Shown: positions 38,524 to 48,025 of the stretch, in pieces | Layout: each line of letters opens with the position of its first letter | Numbering within the stretch: the first letter of the stretch is position 1 | NCBI GenBank assembly: GCA_026636295.1 | Contig: CP089456.1 | Location: forward strand, 1,178,001 to 1,242,000 | From: Medakamo hakoo | Taxonomy: Eukaryota > Chlorophyta > Trebouxiophyceae > Coccomyxaceae | DNA: 64,000 bases | Direction of reading: 5' to 3' | Program-made: the position numbers and the translations under genes | The notes under the pieces: generated by a model | What the model saw: only the letters and a program-made list of their open reading frames with translations | Databases searched by the model: none | What the model was told of the DNA's origin: nothing

Positions 38524-39765
38524 TCATGCTGCGCACCCGCCGCCCTCTTCCCCCCCGCCTTCCCCGCCGCCTTCCCCCCCTTCTTCCCCACTCCAGTCAC
38601 CCCCACCCCTTCCCTGCAACGGTTCCACCGAATTGTAGTGGGCGCCCAGGGCCAGGGCGTGGCGCAAGTAGCAGATGGTCAGGTCTGCCTTGGCGCCGCC
38701 CTGCCCTCCACTGCCCTGTCCACCATCCTCGTCGCCGCCCATCATCACGGGTGGCAGGCCGACGGACAGGACGGTGATGCGGGCGGGCAGCGCAGCAGCC
38801 AGGGCCGCGATCTCGGCCTGCCCACCCCAGGCGGCCGTGGATTCGACGGCGTCGCAGTGCGCTTCAAACGCGTCGGCGGCGGGCGGCGCGCCCCCGCTCC
38901 CGCCGCCCGCGCCGGCGGCCGTGGCGTCCGCCGCCACAAACGGCTCAAACGCATCCCGGTGCGACCGCATGTGCGTGGCGGCTAGAGAGCGCAGGCGCGG
39001 GATGGACCAGTCAGCGGCCGCGCGCGCGCTGCCGCCGCCGCCGCCGGCCGGGGGCGGGCAGGACGCGAGTTGGTGGGCGAGCGCGGCGTACAGGCAGTGG
39101 CCGTCCGCGGGCACGTCGACGACGCCCAGGCCGCGGCGCGCCAGCAGCTCGCCCAGCTCCCGGCCTTCTGTGCCGCGCGGGCCCGTCGCCTCGGCTTCCG
39201 CCCGCTCCGCGTCCGCGGCGGCGTCGCGGGCGGCTTCGGCGGCAGCGCGCGCGGTGCGCCGCGCCTGGGCGCGCGACGGTTTTTGTGGCTTGCGCCCGCC
39301 GCCGCCGTCTTCTTCTAGGTTCAGTTTGTTCACGGCGGCGGTAGCAGCAGCAGCACCGCCGTCGCTGCCGTCGTCGTCGCTCCCACTGCCCCCACCCCCT
39401 CCGCCTGCCGCATCAAAGGCCGCCAACTCGGCCGCGTGCCTGGCCAGCAGCGCGGCCTCCGCCGCCGCCGCGTCGGCTTTGTCCTTTTTCCCGGCCCGTT
39501 TGGCGGCATCTTTGGCAGTCCGCAGCTCCAGCTTGTGGCGTTGCAGCAGCTGGCCTCGCGTGGCGGGGAGAGGTGGAGCGGGAGAAGTCGTGGTGGCGGC
39601 GTCCGCGGCGGCCGGAGCGGGCGGCGGCGGGTCGGTCGCAGCGGGTTGGGGCGCCGGCGGCGAGGCCGGCGCTCCTCCATCGCTGTCCGAGCCGGAGCTT
39701 TCCGCGGCGGCGCCTGGCCGACTCTTCTTTAAAAAGGCCTTGCGGCCGCCTCCTTTAGGCGGCAT
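38524..39765 (-). CDS. OTU-domain cysteine protease, OTUD6-like
   Basis: Probable deubiquitinase. Single exon, 413 aa. The N-terminal half is basic and helical (TRGQLLQRHKLELRTAKDAA, RAQARRTARAAAEAARDA), as in OTUD6 proteins, with an acidic Ser/Asp patch between. The OTU domain occupies about residues 205-380: GLGVVDVPADGHCLYAALAH with the catalytic Cys at 224, DWSIPRLRSLAATHMRSHRD, FEAHCDAVESTAAWGGQAEI and LRHALALGAHYNSVEPL with the catalytic His at 376. The Asp preceding the Cys block (VPADGHC) is also present, so the enzyme looks active. A Gly/Glu tail follows. Poly-Gly and poly-Ala inserts enlarge it compared with homologs. It diverges from the TRIC-like gene over 161 bp. Confidence 0.9.
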   Translation of the reverse strand: MPPKGGGRKAFLKKSRPGAAAESSGSDSDGGAPASPPAPQPAATDPPPPAPAAADAATTTSPAPPLPATRGQLLQRHKLELRTAKDAAKRAGKKDKADAAAAEAALLARHAAELAAFDAAGGGGGGSGSDDDGSDGGAAAATAAVNKLNLEEDGGGGRKPQKPSRAQARRTARAAAEAARDAAADAERAEAEATGPRGTEGRELGELLARRGLGVVDVPADGHCLYAALAHQLASCPPPAGGGGGSARAAADWSIPRLRSLAATHMRSHRDAFEPFVAADATAAGAGGGSGGAPPAADAFEAHCDAVESTAAWGGQAEIAALAAALPARITVLSVGLPPVMMGGDEDGGQGSGGQGGAKADLTICYLRHALALGAHYNSVEPLQGRGGGDWSGEEGGEGGGEGGGEEGGGCAA

Positions 39766-39926
39766 GGAGCGTGGATGAGCGGGGAGGCTTTGCTCTGCCG
39801 GCGCCCGGACGAAAAAACGAACGAGTAGTGAACGACGAAAAACCGATGCCCCTCGTTCACTCGTTTTTTGATCTCGGCCCCGCCGCCCGGCCCGATCCAC
39901 CCACCAGGACCCAGGACCACGCAACC

Positions 39927-41004
39927 ATGGTCGCGACCGCATCGCTGTCAGCGGGCCTGGCCCCACTGGCCCGCGTGTTCACTGCGCGAAGCCTGGCGCA
40001 GGCGGGCGCGGCGCTTGCGGCAGTGCCGCCACGGCTGCTTTTGCCTGGACACTCGCTCACGGTGGTGTCGTGGTTTGCCGACGAGCCACTGGCCGGCAAC
40101 TTCATGGCCAGCTACTGGGTGAGGGTTGGGTGGGAGACGAGCGGCCGGGGGTGGGCGGAAAAAGATTTCCCGCTCGCAACCTCCGCCTTTTGGGTTCCAT
40201 CCACCCGGCCCTCCGTCCCCCCATCCACGCCCTCCTCCGTCTTTTTTTCCATCCATCCACCTCCGTCCCCCATCCACGCCCCGTCCACAGCTCGCCCTCC
40301 TGGCCGCGTTCGGCGGCGGCATCCTCACCGCCCTCCTCATCCAAGACCCGTCCTCCGCGCCCATCGCGCTCTTCGCCGACAATGCGGTCGGCGTGGCTTT
40401 CACCGCCGCGTGGTGGGCCTACCTGTACGCGCCGCCACTCGTCCGTGCGCCCGTGCGGGCCGCCATGGCCAACCCGGCCGCCCGCGCGGCGGCGCGCGCA
40501 TGCACCAACGCGTTGAGGGCCGGCCTGGTCGCGTCCCGCGTTGACTTGGCCGTCCGCAAATTCCCGGGCGTGTGGGCGGCGCCGCTGCTGCTCGGCACTA
40601 TCGGCGGAGCGGGCGGCAAGCTGCTGACCGACCCGCTCGCACGGGCCGCCCGCGGCGGGGCGTCGGCCCGCGGCACGCACCCGCCCACGGAGTTTGCCGT
40701 GCCTGGCCTGGCCCTGCGGTCCGCCGCGGCGGGCGCGGCGCTGCAGTGGGTCCTGGTCCACGTGGCGGCGCTCCTGACGCCGGCCGAGGGGCTCGCCCTC
40801 CTCACGGCCCTGTTCGTCGGCCACGGCCTGGCCACGGACGGCGCGGCGGCGCTGCTGGCGGGCCCGGCCCGTCCGCTGGATTACACGGCCGCGCCAGCGG
40901 CGGCGCTGCACTGGGCGGCTGGCGTGCCGATGCCCGGTGGGAGTGGGAGTGGGAGTCGTGGGAGCGCGCCGCGCGGGCGGAGCCGGGCGAAAAAGGCGGC
41001 GTGA
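39927..41004 (+). CDS. TRIC-like trimeric intracellular cation channel
   Basis: TRIC (TMEM38-type) proteins are potassium-permeable channels of the ER that balance charge during calcium release. Exons 39927-40118 and 40291-41004 give 301 aa, phase 0. About seven hydrophobic stretches can be traced. Positions matching animal TRICs by eye include LALLAAFGGGILTALLIQDP, FADNAVGVAFTAAWWAYLYA, the loop RAGLVASRVDLAVRKFPGVW, and PLLLGTIGGAGGKLLTDPLA followed by PPTEFAVPGLALRSAAAGAA (the conserved K-G-x-G and NE/TE plus P-x-x-x-S region). The basic tail RGRSRAKKAA resembles the Lys-rich ER-type tail. The assignment rests on pattern memory across spaced motifs, so a different small membrane family is possible. 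Confidence 0.72.
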
Positions 41005-41312
41005 TGGGGATGGGGTTGGCAAAAAAAAAACTCTCTCCAGGCTTTTGCTTCGTCCTTTTTTGCACACGACTCCACGGCCTCCATGTTTCATGTGTTCACG
41101 GCGTGCTGCACGCGGGCAGCAGGGGGCACCCACGCCCCCACTCCTCACGCACACGCTCAACGACGCGCGCGCTCCCCTGCAGCGCGCTCAGCTCTCTCTC
41201 ACGCACCCCCGGCCCCGTCAGATTTCAACGCCCTCGCACGCCTCCACCACCTCCACAAAACTCTTCTAGCGCCGGGGGGGGGGGGGGCGCCCCCTCCCCA
41301 CCCCTCCTGCCT
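41005..41312. other. Intergenic, convergent 3' ends with G14 run
   Basis: These 308 bp lie between the TRIC-like and serine decarboxylase stops. They hold an A run at about 41020-41029 and an uninterrupted G run at 41274-41287. No coding potential is convincing. Confidence 0.6.
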
Positions 41313-43446
41313 TCACTGGGCCACAGAGACGGCAGCACCGTTGGGCGGCGCGTGGCCGTTGCCGGCCGCGCCGCCGGCGCCGCCGCCGCCGCCGTTGGCG
41401 CCCGCCGCCCACCGCGCCCGGCACTCGATCAGGTCCGCGACGAACGCGTCCAGCTTGGCGGGCGTGATGTTGGGCATGACCACCACGTGCGCGACGGACC
41501 CCTCGCACGCCAGTTGCCACTTGCGGACAAAGGTCTCGTCGGGCGGGCGCTCAAACACGACCGTGCTGGACAGCGGGTTGAGCATCGTCTTCACGCCAGC
41601 GGCTTCCAGCATGGCCGCCAGGGCCTGCGCCCGCGTCAGGCACGCTTCCACGTCGGCCCGCATGCCCGCGTACCCCTTGCGCGTGAGGGTGTACCACATG
41701 TACACCGGCGCGTGGCCGTTGCGCGAGCCCATGATGGTCGCGTCGCGCGAGTTGAGGTACTCGACGTCGGACGACAGCGCGGCCGCCAGGGACGCGCGCG
41801 TCATCACCACGCCGCACGGCATCGGCGCGCCGATGAACTTGTGGCCGGACACGGAGATGGAGCCGATGGGTTTTTTAAAGGTGACATGCGGCGCGGCCTT
41901 GACAAACGGCATCATCAGGCCGAAGAGCGCGCCGTCGACGTGGATGTAGAAACGCGACTCGTCAAAGCCGGCCGCTTTCAGCGTGGCCAGGACGGCGTCC
42001 AGGTCGTCCACGGCGCCGCGCACCGTCGTCCCGCAGTTGACGTTGATGATGGCCGGGCGGTGCGCGTTCCTGGCCAGGGACGCGCCCAGGGCGGCACAAT
42101 CAATCTCGCCAGACGGCAGGGTGGGGATGCGCTCGGCGTCCATGCGGTACATGCGCGCCGCTTTGAAAACAGAGTAGTGCGATTCCGCACTCGCGTACAG
42201 CACGCCGTCCGGGTGGTTTTCGCGGCCGACGAGGATGCCGTGCAGGTTGCCCTCCGTGCCGCAGTTGGTGATGTAGCCCCAGTAGTCGCCCGCCTCCCAC
42301 AGGCGGGCAAACCATTCCAGGACGCCGACCTCGAACTGCCGCGAGTGGACGCCGTAGTTGGACTCGATGAACGGGTCGCCCAGGTTGTTGATGGAGAAGC
42401 GGGCCAGGTCGGCCAGGGCTTTGTAGGAGTCAAAGTCCAGGTTGTACGGGTAGCTGGGGGGGGGGGGCGTAGGGCGGGAAAGGGGGGGAGTGCGCGGGTG
42501 GGGTGGGGTGGGGTGGGGTGGGGGGGTGGGGGGTGGGCCGCCCGCCCCTCCTCTCCCTCTCTGGCGCGCCGCCGCCCCCGGCCGCCGCCCCCCACCCGTA
42601 ACTAAACTCACCCCATGTGCAGCTCCGTCCGCTCCATGAGCGTCTGCTTGTACTCGTCGATGACTTTGGCGATGCGGGCCTCGACCTCCTGTGTTGTGTG
42701 GGTGTGTGGTGTGGGGGTGGGGGCGGCGGCGGGAGTGTGTGCGTGAGGTGTCGCGCGGGGGAGCTGTCGAGCGGCCGGGCGCGGGGCTTGATGCCTGGAG
42801 CTTGGTGCCGCGCCGCGCGCACTGGTGCAGGCGCCCACCAATGCGGCTTCCCATCCCGCTGGATAGACAACGTCCACAAGCTCCGGCCTGGGTGGTCACG
42901 CGGGCGCGAGCGGCGCGGGGACGTGTCCCCCACCCCCCCACACTGCGCCCTCGCATGGCCGTGCCGCCGCCCCCGCCGCCGCAATTTTCTTCGCACACAC
43001 ACACACACCTCGTGACTCATCTCGCCCGGCTCCACCACGGGAAGCCCCGCGGTCAGGTGGTGCGTAATGGTCACCGGCCCGTGCACAGGCAAGGCCTGGT
43101 ACGGCGCGACGGGCGGCGGCGACGACACGCCGGCCGAAGGCAGGGACGACGGCGGCGACTGGCCGTACAGCGAGCCCGCCCGCGGCGGCGGCGACGCGCC
43201 CCCCACCACCCGGGCCGGCGAGTTTTCCTTGCCCGCTTTACGCGGAATGGGCAGGGACCCGGAGGGCGGCGGTCGCGGCGGTGGGGACGCGCCGCGCGGG
43301 CCGCAAGGAGACGCCGGCCCGCACCCGACGCTCAGCCCGGCCACGCCCGCCGCCACGCCCGTCACGGTCACGCCCGCGTCGGGCTCGCTGATGACGGGCG
43401 AGGGCGGCGGGCCGGCGGACAGGCGGGCCAGCGTGACTGGGTCCAT
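41313..43446 (-). CDS. SDC: Serine decarboxylase (PLP group II)
   Basis: Converts serine to ethanolamine, the plant route to phosphatidylethanolamine and choline. Exons 43446-43009, 42688-42612 and 42453-41313 give 551 aa. The first ~110 residues are Pro/Ser-rich and variable. The conserved part begins [20 protein letters not shown] and continues [79 protein letters not shown] and [17 protein letters not shown]. The PLP-lysine motif is [16 protein letters not shown] with K377, and [20 protein letters not shown] follows. Match to plant serine decarboxylase is near full length; the older label histidine decarboxylase-like is less likely in a green alga. The last acceptor sits behind a C12 run and phases (0, 2) fit. 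Confidence 0.94.
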
Positions 43447-43735
43447 CGGTCGTGTGTATTTCCTTGTCGCAGCAGAGGCACGAGGAGAAAAAGGAGGGAG
43501 TGAGGGCGGCGGGGGCTGGCGCCGCCTCCGGCTGGCGCGCGAAACGAGACACTGCACGAAATAAAAAAACACGATGATGGGGGGGTCTACACAACGTTTT
43601 CCGGGGGTAAAGAGACAAGGCACACACAAGCACCACCACGCCCAGTTCAAAAATGCAAGTACAGAGGAGGAAAGGCGTTCCGACCGTGCCTCGAACAGGT
43701 GGAAAAAAAAATGGGTGCCCCTTTCCTCTCTCGCC

Positions 43736-45668
43736 TCAGGCGCGCGCCCGGCGCTTCTCGCGCCCAGGCGCCGCCGCCGTGGTCGGCGGCGCGTCCGCCC
43801 GCACGCCCCTGTAGTTCCCGTGCTCGACTTTGAACCAGTCAGGCGCCGGGATGGGGGCCAAGCGGACGGCCGCGCCGGGGGACGACGGCCGGGCCGGGTC
43901 GGGCGACGGCCAGGCGGCGCACCCGCCCCCCCGCCCGCCCTCACCCTCCTCCTCCGCAAAGTACGTGCAGTCCCGGCCGCCCTCGCCGCCAGAGTAGGGC
44001 GGCGCCAGCAGGTCCAGGACGGCGGTGGGCCCGCTGCCCACGGACGCAAAGGCGTGGATGTTGCCGCCCGCCGACGGGCGCAGGACGGAGGGCGGGGCGG
44101 ACGGCGTGAGCACCGCGTCGGTGACCAGCGTCGCGGGCCGCGGGGCGGCGGGCTCGTCCGCATCGTCGTCGCCGTCGACCCAGTCGAAGGAGCGGACGGC
44201 TAAGGAGCCGTAGAGGACGCTGCGTGTTTTTTTGGACAGTGGGGGGTGGGCGTGGACAGTGGGTGAGTGGGTGGGTGGGGGTTCCCCTTCTTGTCTCAAG
44301 ATGCCGCCGGGCGGGCGGTGCGAGACAACAGGCAAAAGCCGGGCCTCTGCAGCCGGTGTGGGCGCAAAAAAAATAACGGAGGCGGTCCCGGCCCTCAACT
44401 CACCGCGACACGACCGTCATGCCCGGGTGGTTGTGCAGCGGTATCACCGCCCCGGGAGGCAGGCAAAACACGCCCAGGGACACGTCCGCGTCTTCGGCGA
44501 TGTGGAGGTAGGTGATGGGCGGGCGGGGCGGCGGCGGCCGGTCGCCGGGTGGAGCGGCGCCGCCAGCCCCGCCGCCGTCCACGGCGGCCGGCCGGGGCGG
44601 GGACGCCCGCTTGGCCGGCCGGTCGCCGCCGTCGTCGTCCATGGCGTCCTCGGAGCTGCCGTCGTCCTCGGCCGTCGACGACACCGGCGGCGGCGGGTCG
44701 GACAGCGACAGGCGGCGGGCGCGGCGGGCCAGGCCGGCCGGGTCGGCGGGCGCGGCCGCCCCTGCGGCCGCCTCCGTCGTGCCTTCGGAGCCTTCGCTGG
44801 AGTGGGCGGGCCTGCATGCGGGCGGGGAGGCTTGCCGGCCGGCCGCCGCCGGGTCGTCCAGCCCTAGTTGGGAGAGCGGGATGGCGCCTGTTTTTTTTTT
44901 TTTTCGTGTGTTGAGGGGGCGGGCGTGAGGGTGTGGGCGGCGTGAGGGTGGGGACGGGGCGCGCGCGCCCGGGCGCGGCGCCGGCCGGAGGGCCCGTCGC
45001 AGCGCAACGAGGCGAGGACGGCACAGAGCCCCCGCGCCGGGGGGCGCTTGCATCCCACCCCGCCCTCGCCACAAGCCATGGTCCCGAGGGGACGTGCGTC
45101 TCGGCCACCCAGGCAGCCAGGCAGAACGGTGCGGGCGGGCCGCCCACGGCGTCCACGGCCCGGGTAAGAAAATTGCGGCTGCGCGCGGGGCCGCGTCGCT
45201 CTCCGTCTCGCCTGGCGCTCGCACCCCCCGTCTCCCGCCTCGCTTTTTTGACGGCCGCCCAGGCTGCCTTGCCGGCGTCTTACCCGCCTGCAAACCATGC
45301 CAGCGCATGCGCCGGCACCCGCGCCCCAACCTCCTGAAAAATCACGCACCTGCTAACCGCACGAGCCCGGCCAACTCGGCGTCGCTTGGGGTGCGGCCTG
45401 CATGCAGCGCGGCTTTCGCCGCAGAAAGCAGGGCCCGCACAGCGTTGACGGGCCGACCACCGCCGTCTCCACCCCGCACGGGTGAAGTGGATGACGAGGC
45501 GCGCCCGCCGCTGGGCGCGGGCGCATCGTCGTGGCGGTGGTGGGACCGGGCGGGCGGGTGGAGGGGCGCGGACGACGGCGGCGGTGGCGCTGGCGCGGCG
45601 GTGGCGGGGGCAGGGCCCGCGCCGCCCGCCGGGGTCGGTCGTGTTGGGGACGCGACGGACGGGGACAT
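43736..45668 (-). CDS. PCO: Plant cysteine oxidase (PCO/ADO thiol dioxygenase)
   Basis: Uses O2 to oxidise N-terminal cysteine, so marking proteins for the Cys branch of the N-degron pathway; in plants it acts as an oxygen sensor. Exons 45668-45350, 44887-44404 and 44219-43736 give 428 aa, well above the usual 240-300. The N-terminus is Pro/Ala-rich, then [18 protein letters not shown] and [10 protein letters not shown]. The cupin core has [40 protein letters not shown] (iron ligands H258 and H260), [21 protein letters not shown] (third ligand H323) and [17 protein letters not shown]-like DLLAPPYS. The end has [12 protein letters not shown]. Two inserts are long: an acidic Ser/Asp/Pro stretch before PITYLH and one after CTYFAEE. 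All metal ligands are intact. Confidence 0.93.
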
Positions 45669-45842
45669 GGGGCCTCGCGCTGCTGCGCTGAGTCGATGTG
45701 GCGTGCGCGCGCGCTGCTGGAAAAACGGCGCGCCACTCCCCCTGTGTGCCTGCGACAGCGCAAGAGAGAAGTGAGAGGCAGCGGCGCTCGCGCTCCCGCG
45801 AGCGGCGCCTGCCCGCCCGTCGCACAGACGCGCCACCTCCAG

Positions 45843-45866
45843 CCCCCCCCCCCCCCCCCCCCCCCC
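45843..45866. repeat. Poly-C run (24 C)
   Basis: Uninterrupted run of 24 C ending 25 bases before the ATG of the aminopeptidase-like gene, in its leader or a leader-intron tract. Confidence 0.95.
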
Positions 45867-45891
45867 ACGCCACGCCACACCGTCCGCCACC

Positions 45892-47891
45892 ATGGACGCC
45901 AAGCGCTCGCGCCACGCCCCACCCGCTGCCGCCATCCGCGCCAACGGCGGCGGCGCCGGCGGTGGCGGGAGCGTCATCACCGCCGCGTGGCGGCGCTCCC
46001 CTCCGCCTCGGGCCGACTCGGAGCCCATGGCCGTCACCGCGCCGGGTTCGCCCTCCGCCAACGGCGATGCCGCGGCCCACCGCATCGCCTCTGCCACGGC
46101 GATTGCGCCATACAACCCGGAGGCCGTCGACCTGGCCCGGGCCACCCACCAGGAGGGCGAGACGGTCGCGGTGCCCGGTGAGTGTGTGCGTGCGGCGACG
46201 AACGAATGCTGCTCTGTGCCTTTTGTGGCGCGCGCAGAGGGGGGGGTGATGACCTCCGCCGTCGACGCCGACTGTGCCGTGGGGGACGAGGCACCACGCA
46301 CCCGCAGGGCTGGGTTGGTGGGGAGCCGACGGCGGGAGGGGCGTCCCGCCGCCCTCGTCTTTTGTTGAGCACCCCGCGGCGCCGAGGCCCCCCGGCCAGC
46401 TCGCTGCGCCGGAGGGGAGCGCTCACCCCCCCGCCCCCCACCCCACCCCCCACCCCAGGCCTGCACCTGACCGACCACACCTTTCGCGTGCCCGTCGACC
46501 ACGCCAACCCGGCCGGCCCCAGCCTCGAGCTGTTCGCCCGCGTCGCCGTCGCCCCCGCCCGCGCCGCGTCCGCGTCCGGCGACGCCATGCCTTTCCTGCT
46601 CTTCCTGACGGGCGGGCCCGGCTTTGAAGCGCCGCGCCCGGCGGGCGCGGCCGCCTGGATCAAGGCCGCGGCGTCCCACTTCCGCATCGTGCTGCTGGAC
46701 CAGCGTGGCACGGGGCGGTCCAGCCCCGTGACGTGTGCGGCCAGCCTGGCGGCCGCGGCCGGCGGGTGCGCCGACGACCCGGGCGCCCAGGCCGCGTACC
46801 TGACCCACTTCCGCGCCGACGCGATTGTCCGCGACGCGGAGGCCGTGCGGTCGGTGCTCGTGCCGGCCGGCGGCCCCCAGCGCGGCCGGTGGTCGCTGCT
46901 GGGCCAGTCGTTTGGCGGCTTCGTCGCCACGACGTACCTGTCCCTGGCGCCGGGCGGGCTGACGGAAGTGCTCATCGCGGGCGGCCTGCCACCCGACGTG
47001 GGCCTGGCGTGCGCGGCCGACGCCGCGTACGACGCCCTGTTCGCCCGGGTGGCGGCCCAGAACGCCAAGTACTACGCCCGCTTCCCGGGCGACGCGGCCC
47101 GGGTGCGGGAGCTGGTCCTGGCCCTGGACGCGGGCCGCGGCCCGCCGGGGTGGGAGGCGGAGGGCCGCCCCGGCCCCGGCCCCGGCTCGACCGGGCAGCG
47201 GCGCGGCGGCGTCCGCCTGCCCGGCGGCGGCCTGCTCACCCCGCGCGCCTTCCAGGCCCTGGGCCTGCCCTGCCTGGGCCTGGGGGGCGGCTTTGAACGC
47301 CTGCACTGGCTGCTGGAGCGCGGGCTGGACGCCGACGGCCGGGTGACGACCGCGCTCCTGCGCGGCGTCGAGGCCGGCCTGCCGTGGGAGGCCAACCCGC
47401 TGTATGCCCTGCTGCACGAGGCGATCTACGCCAACGGCGGCGGCCCGACCGCCTGGGCCGCGGCCCGCGCCCGGGAGGCCGACGCATCGCGCGCTGCCGC
47501 GTTCGACGCGCTGCGCGCCGCCCGGGCCGGCGAGCACGTGCTCTTCACGGGCGAGATGGTCTTTCCCTGGATGTTTGGCCCCGACGGCGAGGGCGGCGGC
47601 CCGTGCCTGCCCCGCCTGGCGGCCGTCGCGGACGCCCTGGCGGCCAAGGCCGACTGGCCGGCCCTGTACTGCCCGTCCACCCTGACGGCCAACCGCGTCC
47701 CCGTCGCGGCGGCCGTCTATTACGAGGACATGTACGTCGACTTTGGGCTGTCGCAAGCGACCGCGGCGCGCATCGGGTGCCTGCGCCAGTGGGTGACCAA
47801 CGAGGTCGGCCACTCCGCGATCCGGGACGAGGGCGGCCGGGTGTTTGACCACCTGCTGGGGCTGGTGCGTGGCAGCACGGTGCTGACGTGA
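45892..47891 (+). CDS. Prolyl aminopeptidase-like alpha/beta hydrolase (S33)
   Basis: S33-family hydrolase resembling prolyl iminopeptidases, which release N-terminal proline. Exons 45892-46177 and 46459-47891 give 572 aa, phase 1. The first ~80 residues are low-complexity. The enzyme starts LHLTDHTFRVPVDHANPAGP and shows FLLFLTGGPGFEAPRP (oxyanion region), FRIVLLDQRGTGRSSPVTC, the nucleophile elbow WSLLGQSFGGFVATTYLSL (S246), GLTEVLIAGGLPPDV, the cap with HEAIYANGGGPTAWAA and HVLFTGEMVFPWMF, and the catalytic His in VTNEVGHSAIRDEG (H547). The likely Asp precedes it in YEDMYVDFGLS. The match to prolyl aminopeptidase is strong in these blocks. Substrate specificity cannot be read from sequence. 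The acceptor follows a long C-rich tract. Confidence 0.88.
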
Positions 47892-48025
47892 GGGGGTGGG
47901 TGCGGGCGGCGCTCTTGCCAGGTGTGCACGCCTGGCACAGTGTGGTGGTGGGGGGTGGAGCAAACAACCCTATGTGCGTGTGACCTGACCAGTCTTCTCT
48001 CTCTGCTTGCCTGACCCCGTGTGTG

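Noticed and set aside
45342-47963. An 873-codon open frame on the minus strand opposite the prolyl-aminopeptidase-like gene
   Set aside because: It is an antisense shadow of high-G+C codon use: Arg/Gly/Ala-rich, with no conserved blocks. Only its C-terminal end overlaps a real exon (cysteine oxidase exon 1).
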